This document shows, piece by piece, positions 8,928 to 17,311 of a stretch of DNA of 52,767 nucleotides. Each line of letters starts with the position of its first letter. The stretch's first letter is position 1. Source of the stretch: Pseudobdellovibrio sp. (GTDB lineage Bacteria > Bdellovibrionota > Bdellovibrionia > Bdellovibrionales > Bdellovibrionaceae); the NCBI GenBank assembly GCA_023701385.1, contig JAMPXC010000022.1:1-52767 (forward strand), given 5' to 3'. Under the pieces are notes generated by a model, which saw only the letters and a program-made list of their open reading frames with translations, ran no database searches and was not told the origin of the DNA. Position numbers and translations under genes: made by a program.

Positions 8928-9254
8928 TTACGCGTGAGAAGTTAAGAATTCAGTGATTCTTTCTTTCGGGTGATTACCAACTAACTCACCAACTTGTTTT
9001 CCACCTTTAAATAAAAGCATTGCAGGAATGCCGCGGATACCGAATTGGCCTGGAGTTGCAGGATTTTCATCAACGTTCATTTTTACAATTTTAACTTTAC
9101 CTTCTAATTCACCAGCTACTTCTTCAAGTTTTGGACCTAAAGCACGGCAAGGTGCACACCATTCAGCCCAGAAATCTACTAGAACTGGAGTAGAAGAATT
9201 TAAAACTTCTGTTTGGAATGTTGAATCTGTTACTGGAGATGTTTTTGTTCCCAT
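8928..9254 (-). CDS. trxA: Thioredoxin
   Basis: A 108-residue classical thioredoxin with active site WCAPC (Cys33, Cys36) in VLVDFWAEWCAPCRALGPKL, and the cis-Pro motif GIRGIPAMLLFKGG. TrxA has CGPC; CAPC is a common variant. It donates electrons to ribonucleotide reductase, methionine sulphoxide reductase and peroxiredoxins. A GAGG site precedes the ATG. It is followed by the glutaredoxin and lies 34 bp downstream of the pseudo-receiver gene. Confidence 0.97.
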   Translation of the reverse strand: MGTKTSPVTDSTFQTEVLNSSTPVLVDFWAEWCAPCRALGPKLEEVAGELEGKVKIVKMNVDENPATPGQFGIRGIPAMLLFKGGKQVGELVGNHPKERITEFLTSHA

Positions 9255-9288
9255 GGGCTACCTCATTTCTTGTCACGACAAAGTCGTG

Positions 9289-10089
9289 CTATTTTTTCTT
9301 TACTAAAGCTACCGCAAATTTGCGGCGATCATTATCAAGACTGTCCAACTTTTCCTGACCAGGATCAACTAGAAGCTCCTTGCGTAATGCCTTTTGCTTA
9401 TCGTTAGTCTGCCTTTTTTTATGGCCCTTTTTCAAGTCGATATCGATATTGCCAATTAAGCTATCGTAAGCCTCTATTTTTGAGTGATGTAACGCCTCAT
9501 TATCAGCCAGTTCTTTTTCAATATCAGCTTTAATATGTTGCATTTCCTCGGGGTCGATCGCCTCTTTGCTTTTAACATGCGTCAATTCGTCTTTTTTAAG
9601 CTTTCCGGTTACATGCACCATCTCTTGTTCGACGCTTTTTCCCGAAACAATGAAGTTTTCTTCCTGCTTACGAAAATTTGGATCATGATCCGCCAGCTTC
9701 TGTAGACGGTTTTTGATACTTTCACGATTTTCTGTCATTAGATTCAAAACATGAGAAACTACTTTAACTGCACCCACCGGTTCAAATAGAAGATAATCCA
9801 TCTTCACACGGTTGATATCATTCGGATCAATGTTCTGATTTTTATTTAAAATTAAGATGACCTTACCCTGATATTTAATGGTTTCTTTTAGAGCTTGGCC
9901 AACCCGCAGAGAGGAAAGCTTTGCCGAATCCCCCTTAACCACTAAAACATGAGGTGTAAAATTAGCAATAGCTTGCTGTAAACCAGCTTCGCTCGATTGA
10001 ATAGCGACGTCGAAACCAACCTCGATAAGGGTTTTTTCAACATGCGAGGCAAAAATCACTTCTTCACTGACAATAAGCACTCTATCCAT
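9289..10089 (-). CDS. Receiver-like protein lacking the phospho-acceptor Asp, with a charged tail
   Basis: Residues 1-120 have the alternating beta/alpha pattern of a response-regulator receiver domain (MDRVLIVSEE; TPHVLVVKGD; KVILILNKN; YLLFEPVGAVKVVSHVLNL). The residue that should be the phosphorylated Asp is Lys52, and the conserved switch Lys before Pro is Glu (FEPV). It is therefore a pseudo-receiver and probably not phosphorylated. Residues 120-266 are highly charged, helical and lysine-rich with no recognisable output domain. It lies upstream of trxA on the same strand and divergent from lptF. The partner and role are unknown. Confidence 0.8.
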   Translation of the reverse strand: MDRVLIVSEEVIFASHVEKTLIEVGFDVAIQSSEAGLQQAIANFTPHVLVVKGDSAKLSSLRVGQALKETIKYQGKVILILNKNQNIDPNDINRVKMDYLLFEPVGAVKVVSHVLNLMTENRESIKNRLQKLADHDPNFRKQEENFIVSGKSVEQEMVHVTGKLKKDELTHVKSKEAIDPEEMQHIKADIEKELADNEALHHSKIEAYDSLIGNIDIDLKKGHKKRQTNDKQKALRKELLVDPGQEKLDSLDNDRRKFAVALVKKK

Positions 10090-10150
10090 AGGTCTATTCT
10101 AAAATCCAAGCGATGACGATAGCAAAGAAATTATTTATAGTAGTCTTTAG

Positions 10151-11248
10151 ATGTGGAAATCACGCCGAGTCTTTTTTTATTTACTGTCTGAAATGGTGCC
10201 AACCTTTATTCTTGGTGTATTGGTGTTTATTTCTATCCTGTTAATGTTTCAAGCCCTTCGTCTAACCGAATTCGTATTGGTTCACGGAATTAAATTCTCA
10301 TTTATTTTAGACATCATGGGCTATATGAGTATTTCATTTTTACCAATGATTTTACCGATGTCGTTACTATTCGCCGTGTTAATGACATACAATCGTTTAT
10401 CAATGGATTCAGAAATCATCGCTTTAAAAGGCGCTGGTTATCACGGATCAACGATGTTAACCCCTGCTGTCGCATTAGCGTTAGTGGTCGCACTTATTTC
10501 CGCGCAAACAGCTTTCTACGTGGCCCCTTGGGGAAACCGTCAGTTTGAATTGTTAATTACTCACCTTGGAAACACGAAAGCTGCGGCCAGTATTAAAGAA
10601 GGAACTTTCTCTGAAGGTTTCTTTGATATGGTGATCTACGCCAACAAAGTAAACTCTGAAGAAGGTTTACTTCAGGATCTATTTATCTACGACGATAAAA
10701 ACCCGACTTCACCTTTAACGATTATCGCGCCGCAAGGCCACATTATTCCTGATTTAGATAATCCGGGACATAGCGTTTTACTGCGTTTGTTTAATGGTCA
10801 GATTCATCGCCGTGGCCAAGCCCACACCGTGGTTAACTTTGAATCTTATGACGTTTTATTAAATGACCCGGTTAAATTTGAAGAACGCAAAAAATCAGCG
10901 CCATCACTTAACTACACCGAATTACAAAACCGCATTAACGACCCAGAGATCAAACCCAATGATAAGATCGGATTTGCGGTTGAATTTCATAAACGCTTCG
11001 CCTTAGCCGCTGCCTGCTTGATTTTTGGGTTAGTAGGTGTTGGCTATGGTGTTGTGAATGAACGCCGCTCAGGAAAGAATTCTGGCTTTGTGGTATCGGT
11101 TGGTTTCATCGTGGGTTACTTTGTGCTATACATCGCGTTTGAAGGCCTGTCGCGCAGCGGAAAACTTCCAGCTTATGTTGGGCCATGGATTGCGAACATC
11201 ATCTTCGCTGGCGTCTCTATAAGACAAATTCAAAAGAAATTATCTTAA
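10151..11248 (+). CDS. lptF: LptF/LptG-family LPS export permease
   Basis: A 365-residue YjgP/YjgQ-family permease. It has hydrophobic segments at about 12-35, 55-85, 100-122, 278-300, 310-330 and 335-355, with a periplasmic beta-jellyroll domain between. This is the six-helix layout of LptF/LptG. With LptB2 these proteins extract LPS from the inner membrane and pass it to LptC and LptA. The segment MDSEIIALKGAGYH is the cytoplasmic coupling-helix region that contacts LptB. No partner permease is adjacent. LptF versus LptG is assigned by general resemblance only. An lptE candidate is at 43016. Confidence 0.92.
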   Translation: MWKSRRVFFYLLSEMVPTFILGVLVFISILLMFQALRLTEFVLVHGIKFSFILDIMGYMSISFLPMILPMSLLFAVLMTYNRLSMDSEIIALKGAGYHGSTMLTPAVALALVVALISAQTAFYVAPWGNRQFELLITHLGNTKAAASIKEGTFSEGFFDMVIYANKVNSEEGLLQDLFIYDDKNPTSPLTIIAPQGHIIPDLDNPGHSVLLRLFNGQIHRRGQAHTVVNFESYDVLLNDPVKFEERKKSAPSLNYTELQNRINDPEIKPNDKIGFAVEFHKRFALAAACLIFGLVGVGYGVVNERRSGKNSGFVVSVGFIVGYFVLYIAFEGLSRSGKLPAYVGPWIANIIFAGVSIRQIQKKLS

Positions 11249-11445
11249 GCTTAGCGTCTCTATTTTTTAAAATTGAATTTAAATTTTTGGATTTTTTAAG
11301 AAGAAGAAAAACGAGACGATGCAGTAGCATCCTTACTACCAGGGTCATCCGTGACCACATCGCCCCTCCCTTACTCTTATTCTAGATGTATCTTTCTTTT
11401 TTTCTCAATAGGTTTTTTTAGATTATTTCACTTTTCTTATAAAAA

Positions 11446-11490
11446 TTGACCTTAGTCACAGGGGTCACTAGACCTAGTGTTTGTGGTCAA
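11446..11490 (-). terminator. Nested inverted repeat after dprA
   Basis: TTGACC and GGTCAA close an inner CACTAG-AC-CTAGTG stem. Read leftward, the outer arm is followed by a run of five Ts, about 10 bp after the dprA stop. This fits a dprA terminator. It could also slow transcription leaving the convergent lptF. Confidence 0.6.
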
Positions 11491-11499
11491 GCGTTTTCA

Positions 11500-12351
11500 C
11501 TAAATACGGCCCATATCTAGTGTTAAACCTCGACCAGACCAAGATTCAGCCTCCCAGAAATTAAGCAAATCCTTGTTTGTAAGCACATAAAAACACCCTT
11601 CCCGCATCAAATGCAGGTTTCCCGAGAAGTCAGACATCTCTGGATGCGCCGGCAAAGTCACCATCATGCGCCCATTTTGAAGGGCATGATGAACCGTCAG
11701 AAAGCTTCCACTCTTTCTTTCAGCCTGCGCAATCATCGTGACTGAAGATAAATTGGTAATTAAACGATTACGAAAAAAGAAAAAATGTTTTCTGACCTGC
11801 TGTTCACTCTCAAATTCAGAAAGAAAACAACCACCACTTTCTAAAATATATTTTTTTAGTTTGTTTAAATTCTGCGGGAATAAATTATCAATACCACATG
11901 GAAGCACCACAATCGTAGGCCTTGATGATTTAACCGCCGCCCAGTGCGCGCATTGATCCACGCCTACAGCTCCACCACTGGAAATAGCCACATTTGGCTT
12001 AGCTTCTAAAAACGCGGGTATTTCTTGCTGTAACCACCTTTGCGTGAACGAATGCATCTTGCGCGATCCAACAACCGCTAACACCTCATAGTACAGCCAC
12101 ACGGGTTCTCCTAAGTATTCTAAGAAAAGCGGCGGCTCTAACATTTTATAAAAACTTTGCGGGTAAACTTCATGCCCTGGATAGGTGTACTTAATCCCTT
12201 TATCCCGAAGGGATAACAGATAGCGCTCAGCCAGCAGCAATTCTTGCGGCGATAGCTTAGCTGTTAGTTCAGAAGTTATTTGAAGAATAGATTCCGGATT
12301 ACGGAACCCTAGCGATCTTTGTAAGGCTTTAAATATAACGGCTTTGTTCAT
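11500..12351 (-). CDS. dprA: DNA-processing protein DprA (Smf), short form
   Basis: DprA binds incoming single-stranded DNA during natural transformation and loads RecA. The 283 residues hold the Rossmann-like core: VVGSRKMHSFTQRW, AISSGGAVGVDQCAHWAA, TIVVLPCGIDNLFPQ, FLSEFESEQQ, FFFRNRLITNLSSVTMIAQAERKSGSFLT, and the trailing GR-MVTLP segment. A region before the core (about 1-95) replaces the SAM domain. It is shorter than the usual 360 or so because the C-terminal winged-helix domain is absent. It lies close to the split comEC at 14635-16282, which supports a competence role. Confidence 0.95.
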   Translation of the reverse strand: MNKAVIFKALQRSLGFRNPESILQITSELTAKLSPQELLLAERYLLSLRDKGIKYTYPGHEVYPQSFYKMLEPPLFLEYLGEPVWLYYEVLAVVGSRKMHSFTQRWLQQEIPAFLEAKPNVAISSGGAVGVDQCAHWAAVKSSRPTIVVLPCGIDNLFPQNLNKLKKYILESGGCFLSEFESEQQVRKHFFFFRNRLITNLSSVTMIAQAERKSGSFLTVHHALQNGRMMVTLPAHPEMSDFSGNLHLMREGCFYVLTNKDLLNFWEAESWSGRGLTLDMGRI

Positions 12352-12395
12352 GGCTTAAAGTTTTACAAACCCTAAGCCAATGTTTTTTATAAGAA

Positions 12396-13958
12396 CTATT
12401 CAGGGATAATCACGCGGTCGCCCACCTGAACGACATCATCATTTTTCATAACGTAGCCAATGGCCATTGTTCCCGTGCGCTTTAAAATACGAATTTCACC
12501 AACAACCCCACCCGCAGAAGCTGAATAAACTTTTAAATCAGCGCCCTCTAAAGCAGGCAATTGGCTCATGTTTAGGATCACATACTGGTGAGCATAGTAA
12601 TACTCTTGCGCATTCACATCTACACCTTCAATGATTTGCGAACGTGTGTTGGGAATTAACTCTGTCGGTGGCTTAACACCTTCTAAGTCTTCGGCATTAA
12701 CCAGCAATACATCAGTATTTACAGGCTTAATACACTGAGAAATACGAAGTGATTCATCGCCACCCACTTGGGCTTCGCCGATAATGCGGTAAATGTAAGT
12801 TCTTTTCAAACGACCGAAGTTAAAGGTCTCTTGCACAAGCATACGGTATTTACCAGGTGCTGCGTTTTTTCCGATCTTAAGAACCGCTGGCACATATTGA
12901 TTCTCTTTACACACCAATGAGTTCGCATTTTTTTCTGAAACTTTATATTCAGTTCCAATCGGCGCTGAAGTTAACACAAATGGATTTACAGGTTCCGGAT
13001 CAACGATTTCAGGTCTTGGCGTAATAATAATTTCTGTCGACTGTTTTGGTTTAGTCGCCAAAGATCCTTTGTAAGGAGGAAAGCTTGGTGGAATGTTTTG
13101 CACATCCATTTTACCTTTTTTGCCTTCTTCGACTAATTTATTAAACTCAGTATTTTGTTTTAACGCAAAATCACGTGGGCGTGGCTCATCAGGATCAATC
13201 GGCGCGGCAAGCGGCGCTGGCTGACCTACAGATAACGAAGGCGCTGCACCTGCTTCACCCGGATAGAAAAAAATTTGAGTACCTGGCGCGATAATATGTG
13301 GATTTGTGATACCGTTATTATTTAAGGCCCAAATTTTTGGCCAAAATTGCGGGTCACCGAAAAGCGTACGACTGATTGTAAATAGCGTATCACCTTTTTG
13401 TACAACATAGACATTGGCCGCTTTACTCGAAGCAGCTCCCCAAACTTCATCCGAGGTTGGATTAATATTATACTTCTTATAGATGTCGTTAAATCTTTGC
13501 TCTAAAGCGAAATCGGGATCGTCAGGATTACGATTCGACATATCTAATGGAGCACTCGAAGATTTTTTAGCTTTTTTACGCGCTACTTTTTTCTTCGGTT
13601 TTGCTTTTGTTTCACCAGAAGTATTAGCTGCGCCATCTTTTTTAGGTTTTGGCTTCGGTTTTTGCTTCAAGATCGATTTGATATCGTCTAATACCGGCTC
13701 ATCATCTTCTTTTAAAGATTCTTTTTTTAACGGTAATGGATCTAACGAATCAGGGTCCGCCACAAATGACGAACTTTCTTTATTTAATTCAATATCATAC
13801 TTCGGACGATTAGCCGGCATCTCCTGCCCTGTTGGTGGCGGCGGAGTACTTGGCGCAGCGGGATCTTCTTGCGTGAAGGCTTGAAGTGAAACTAATGAAA
13901 TTGCTGCTGCTAAAAGAAAATGGTTAGCTAAGATGCTTTTTCTAAAGCGACAATTCAT
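12396..13958 (-). CDS. Secreted LysM-domain protein
   Basis: A 520-residue exported protein. An N-terminal signal peptide ends near SLQAFTQE (about residue 30). A Pro/Lys/Ala-rich linker follows (about 35-145), then one LysM domain at about 183-233 (VYVVQKGDTLFTISRTLFGD, WPKIWALNNN, NPHIIAPGTQIFF). The C-terminal 250 residues are beta-rich and unassigned, ending in GDRVIIPE. LysM binds peptidoglycan, so it should sit in the periplasm or on the outer-membrane face. The ATG overlaps the stop of the upstream lipoprotein gene by one base (TAATG), so the two are translationally coupled and probably act together on the envelope. Confidence 0.9.
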   Translation of the reverse strand: MNCRFRKSILANHFLLAAAISLVSLQAFTQEDPAAPSTPPPPTGQEMPANRPKYDIELNKESSSFVADPDSLDPLPLKKESLKEDDEPVLDDIKSILKQKPKPKPKKDGAANTSGETKAKPKKKVARKKAKKSSSAPLDMSNRNPDDPDFALEQRFNDIYKKYNINPTSDEVWGAASSKAANVYVVQKGDTLFTISRTLFGDPQFWPKIWALNNNGITNPHIIAPGTQIFFYPGEAGAAPSLSVGQPAPLAAPIDPDEPRPRDFALKQNTEFNKLVEEGKKGKMDVQNIPPSFPPYKGSLATKPKQSTEIIITPRPEIVDPEPVNPFVLTSAPIGTEYKVSEKNANSLVCKENQYVPAVLKIGKNAAPGKYRMLVQETFNFGRLKRTYIYRIIGEAQVGGDESLRISQCIKPVNTDVLLVNAEDLEGVKPPTELIPNTRSQIIEGVDVNAQEYYYAHQYVILNMSQLPALEGADLKVYSASAGGVVGEIRILKRTGTMAIGYVMKNDDVVQVGDRVIIPE

Positions 13959-14380
13959 TATTTTTTAGCCTTTTGCATATTGTATTTAGATTGTTCTAAA
14001 AGCCCCATCTCTTTATAAAGAGATGCTTTATCTAAATAAGCTTGGCGAACTTCTTTAGATTTTGGATATTTCACGATAATCGTATTGTATCTTTTAAGAG
14101 CAGTTATGTAATCACGTTTCCATTTTGCATCGCGAGCCAATTCTAAAATTCGAGCAGGTGCTTGCTTAGCAGATAAACCTTTTTGTCCAGTTAATTCTTC
14201 GTAAATAGTTTTTTGCGCTAAGGCAGGATTTGACGCTGGCTGTTTTGTCACTGGCTGATTCTTGATCAGTGCCGAATTCGATTTTTTAGCAGTTGCGTTT
14301 ACAGATTTTTGAGCTTTGCTCACAGTCTGACAACTCAAAAATGAAAACGTAACTAAAGTGATAAGAAGTGAAAATCTCAT
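13958..14380 (-). CDS. TPR-containing lipoprotein
   Basis: Starting at the ATG at 14380 gives about 140 residues with a short signal peptide and lipobox FSFLSC at about residues 12-17. This start has a strong AGGGGG site 5 bp upstream; an in-frame start at 14407 would add nine residues ahead of a normal signal peptide and is less likely. The second half carries two TPR-like helix pairs (DAKWKRDYITALKRYNTII and VRQAYLDKASLYKEMGLLEQ). It is coupled to the downstream LysM gene by a TAATG overlap, suggesting a complex at the outer membrane or peptidoglycan. Confidence 0.87.
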   Translation of the reverse strand: MRFSLLITLVTFSFLSCQTVSKAQKSVNATAKKSNSALIKNQPVTKQPASNPALAQKTIYEELTGQKGLSAKQAPARILELARDAKWKRDYITALKRYNTIIVKYPKSKEVRQAYLDKASLYKEMGLLEQSKYNMQKAKK

Positions 14381-14440
14381 ATCGCCCCCTGATATAATTA
14401 AACTCAACTCTTTAAGCTAATTCAATGAAAGTTATCCGAC

Positions 14441-14449
14441 TTATCCACA
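14441..14449 (+). promoter_or_regulatory. Single consensus DnaA-box sequence
   Basis: TTATCCACA, a perfect match to the DnaA-box consensus, lies in the divergent region between the TPR lipoprotein and comEC genes. A degenerate neighbour GTTATCCGAC precedes it. One box in an AT-rich region can occur by chance. Confidence 0.3.
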
Positions 14450-14634
14450 TAAAATGTTATTAACTCATGTTTCTGGACTTTGGACTCGTTGATTATCAGC
14501 GTTTTCAGCGGATTGCTTATATTTCAATCTTAGATAAGTGCATGAAATCTCTTAGCAAATCGAAAAACTTCAAAAAATCTTACAAGTTTTTACAGAAATC
14601 TTAAATTCCTGCGTTTTGCTTTTGCATAGAATGC

Positions 14635-15552
14635 ATGAACTTCGTCTATATTTTAATCTATCTATCGCTAATTTCACACACCGTCCGCTTTTCGATTGTT
14701 GATTTTTTGATCGGATTTTTTTCTTTCGCACATGTAAGTTGTCTTAAGTCAGCTCCAGAAAATGTAAGATCAGTCGAATCCTTACATGCATTAGTGTGTG
14801 GAAAAAATTTTTCTGATGTAAAGCAGTCGAATTTATTGATCGCCTCGGGATTAATTCACCTTTTTGTCGTGTCGGGTTCGCACTTAAAAATTTTGCACAA
14901 AATAGTATTTTATTTATTATGTAACAAATATTTTTCTTTAACAAAATTTTTGCAACTAACTATTTTTTCACTGCTGTTTTTCTATTGTGCAATTTGCAAA
15001 TTCAATCCGCCGATTTTTCGTAGCTTCATAGCGCTCGTTCTTTTAGCAGTGTTAACAAAATATAAATTACGCTGGAGAACTGAACAGCTGATTTTAATTT
15101 CAGGTTTGATTTGTTTGGGGCTTTCTCCCCAGTGGATTAATTCCCTATCGTTTCAAATGAGCTGGATCGCAAGTTTAACATTAGCTGTAATTAATTTTTT
15201 CTTCGTAAAAAGCTCTGCGCTTTTTAAAAATTCTTTATTTTATGTGAACTATCTAACGACATTTAATTTTATTGGCATTCCCCATCCGCTTTCAATTGGC
15301 GTATCAACACTCTTGACTAAATTTTTAGAATACGTTTTATTTCCGCTCGCTTTAGCGGTCTATCTTTTTCCATTTTTAGGAAAACTTTTCGATGTCTTCA
15401 TATTTATATTAAACAGCTTTCTTTCACGTTTAGAGCTGACCGTAATTTTTAGATCTTACGAAAATGAAAAGCTGATCTTTTTAAACTGGATTCTTATTTT
15501 ATCTATTCACCTGTTTTTAAACCGCACTTCGAAAGCCGCTCAACATGCCTAA
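14635..15552 (+). CDS. comEC: ComEC/Rec2 competence-domain membrane protein (channel part of a split ComEC)
   Basis: A 305-residue polytopic protein matching the Competence domain of ComEC: LIASGLIHLFVVSGSHLKIL at about 73-92, NPPIFRSFIALVLLAVLTKY at about 122-141, and LSPQWINSLSFQMSWIASLTL at about 161-181. ComEC is the inner-membrane channel that carries single-stranded DNA into the cytoplasm. Full ComEC is 700-800 residues. Here the N-terminal OB-fold region is missing or very reduced, and the C-terminal metallo-beta-lactamase part is a separate gene starting inside the last 8 bp of this one. The ATG is the first codon of the frame and no good ribosome site is visible. Confidence 0.88.
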   Translation: MNFVYILIYLSLISHTVRFSIVDFLIGFFSFAHVSCLKSAPENVRSVESLHALVCGKNFSDVKQSNLLIASGLIHLFVVSGSHLKILHKIVFYLLCNKYFSLTKFLQLTIFSLLFFYCAICKFNPPIFRSFIALVLLAVLTKYKLRWRTEQLILISGLICLGLSPQWINSLSFQMSWIASLTLAVINFFFVKSSALFKNSLFYVNYLTTFNFIGIPHPLSIGVSTLLTKFLEYVLFPLALAVYLFPFLGKLFDVFIFILNSFLSRLELTVIFRSYENEKLIFLNWILILSIHLFLNRTSKAAQHA

Positions 15553-16282
15553 GTATTTATTTTTGTTTTTACTTTTTCACTCAGGCGTATGTGCGAATAA
15601 ATCTTCGTTTTCGTTCATTGTATTTTGGAACGTGGGCCAAGGCCAATGGATCACAGCTGTCAATCCAGACCAGTGTCTTCATTATGATTTCGGCGGCGAA
15701 CTTAAATTCTGGCCTAAAAACAAAAATCTTTTACTCAAATTATGTAAGAACAAACAAAATATCTTACATTTATCGCATCCAGATCTAGATCATTATGCTC
15801 TTTATCCGCTTTTAATTAAAACTCTTTCCAAACTTTGCTGGAACGATATTGATCATGCCGCTTTACCTTTAAGGCGCGTACCAAAGAAAATATCTTTATG
15901 CACACCAGAAAATAAAAAAATCACTGAAAGTAAAAGGCTTTACAAACCTACGGTTTTCACCAATAAAAACGACAGCTCACAGGTTTATCACTATAAATCG
16001 GTATTAATTCCCGGTGATTCATCACAAAAACAAGAAAAAATATGGGCTAAAACGATCAAAACCCCGCAAGATTTTAAATTCTTATCCTTAGGCCATCACG
16101 GAAGCAGAACCAGCAGCAGCGATTTTCTCTTAACAAAACTTTCCCACTTAAAAATGGCGATCGTGCAAGCCCGAAAAAGCAGATTCAATCACCCGCACAA
16201 AGAAACTGTGCAACGACTTAAAAAATACCACATCCCCCTTCTCAAAACAGAAGACTGGGGAAATACCGCGGTTTTATTTTAA
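15545..16282 (+). CDS. ComEC-type metallo-beta-lactamase domain protein (nuclease-like part of a split ComEC)
   Basis: 245 residues with a signal-peptide-like start (LFLFLLFHSGVCANKS), so the domain should be periplasmic. Fold features follow the ComEC C-terminal domain: FWNVGQGQW, the metal site His78-x-Asp80-x-Asp82-His83 in LSHPDLDHYALYPLL, LIPGDSS, LSLGHHGSRTSSSDFL near 178-193, and FNHPHKETVQRLKKY. This domain is thought to degrade the non-transported DNA strand. It overlaps the upstream membrane gene by 8 bp. Its own signal peptide argues for two separate proteins rather than a sequencing frameshift. Confidence 0.88.
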   Translation: MPKYLFLFLLFHSGVCANKSSFSFIVFWNVGQGQWITAVNPDQCLHYDFGGELKFWPKNKNLLLKLCKNKQNILHLSHPDLDHYALYPLLIKTLSKLCWNDIDHAALPLRRVPKKISLCTPENKKITESKRLYKPTVFTNKNDSSQVYHYKSVLIPGDSSQKQEKIWAKTIKTPQDFKFLSLGHHGSRTSSSDFLLTKLSHLKMAIVQARKSRFNHPHKETVQRLKKYHIPLLKTEDWGNTAVLF

Positions 16283-16289
16283 GAAAGAA

Positions 16290-17171
16290 CTATTCAACAG
16301 GAATATAAATATCAAACTCAGAATTATCTGACTCAGGATCAAAACGATGATCGTAAACTTCAAGATCAGCGGCCATACGAAGCTTTTTACCCGACTTAGG
16401 AAGCCACGACCCGTAAATATAATTTATTGTAAAATCTACTTTTTCTAAAACACCTTTATGAGTAAATACCGCATACTCGCCAGCTGGTATAACTTTAGAA
16501 ACCATTCCGCTTGGAATTTCACCCACATCAGACACCTTCACACAAGCCATGTAATAACATTCATCCGGCGATTTCTTTTCGTTTTGCGCCAGCGGCATAC
16601 AAATGCCGTAGCTATTTTGATTTAGCGGTTCTTTGATTTCAGCTTTGCGACGTTGAAACTGGCGCCACAAACGTGGCACAATAATATGATTATTCTTTTC
16701 TGGAGATAAAATTGAAATCATCGGGCTACCAAGCCCGATCACGATGAATTCTTCACAAGTTATAAAAACAGGCTGCATATTAAATCCTTTGTACAAGTGA
16801 TCTAGATAACCCATGGTGATTTTTTGTTTGGAAAAGATAGAGTGGGTTTTGGATCCGCTTTTTCGATAATCGCCGGGAGTAATACCAAAGAAATTTTTAA
16901 AAGCGCGTGTGTAGGCTTCTTGAGATTCAAAACCTGCGCGCAAGGCGATGTCGATAATACGTTTGTCGGTTTTTAAATCTTCGAGTGATTCAGACAACCG
17001 ACGTTTTCGGATATAGTCTTTCACCGTTTCACCCACTGCCGAGTTGAAAACCATCTGGAAATGCCAACGCGAAAAATTCGCCTGTTTGGCAATTTCATCC
17101 AGTGAAAGATTGTCATGCAAATGCGCTTCGATAAAGTCGATCGCATTTTGTATTTGATCCAAGAACGTCAT
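16290..17171 (-). CDS. AraC-family transcriptional regulator with GyrI-like effector domain
   Basis: Two domains in 293 residues. Residues 1-110 are the AraC/XylS double helix-turn-helix (DNLSLDEIAKQANFSRWHFQ, then IIDIALRAGFESQEAYTRAF, ending FFGITPGDYRKS). Residues 135-293 form a GyrI-like effector-binding domain (PVFITCEEFIVIGLGS; VIPAGEYAVFTHKG; DFDIYIPV-type ending). This is the Rob layout, used to sense small or hydrophobic ligands. Its 3' end faces the split comEC at a gap of 7 bp. The regulated genes cannot be read from the window. Confidence 0.93.
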   Translation of the reverse strand: MTFLDQIQNAIDFIEAHLHDNLSLDEIAKQANFSRWHFQMVFNSAVGETVKDYIRKRRLSESLEDLKTDKRIIDIALRAGFESQEAYTRAFKNFFGITPGDYRKSGSKTHSIFSKQKITMGYLDHLYKGFNMQPVFITCEEFIVIGLGSPMISILSPEKNNHIIVPRLWRQFQRRKAEIKEPLNQNSYGICMPLAQNEKKSPDECYYMACVKVSDVGEIPSGMVSKVIPAGEYAVFTHKGVLEKVDFTINYIYGSWLPKSGKKLRMAADLEVYDHRFDPESDNSEFDIYIPVE

Positions 17172-17242
17172 TCGGGATCAATACTAGCAATAAAAATAAA
17201 CGAAGTTTTGATTTTTTGTGCGAAATAAGGTCCAGAAAAACA

Positions 17243-17276
17243 AAAAAAGCCTTCGTTTTAGGCGAAGGCTTTTTTT
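17243..17276 (-). terminator. Intrinsic terminator of ald (works on both strands)
   Basis: AGCCTTCG, loop TTTTAGG, CGAAGGCT, flanked by A7 on one side and T7 on the other. It lies about 36 bp after the ald stop. The symmetrical A and T tracts mean it could also stop transcription from the left. Confidence 0.9.
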
Positions 17277-17311
17277 AATGCTGATTGATTGATCAATACT
17301 TAGCTTTAGAA

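Noticed and set aside
14408-14634. Replication origin suggested by the DnaA box
   Set aside because: Only one consensus box, no cluster, and no dnaA/dnaN neighbours.
14635-16282. Sequencing frameshift in a single comEC
   Set aside because: The second frame opens with its own plausible signal peptide and the genes overlap by a short, typical 8 bp. Kept as a split gene, with the check stated.
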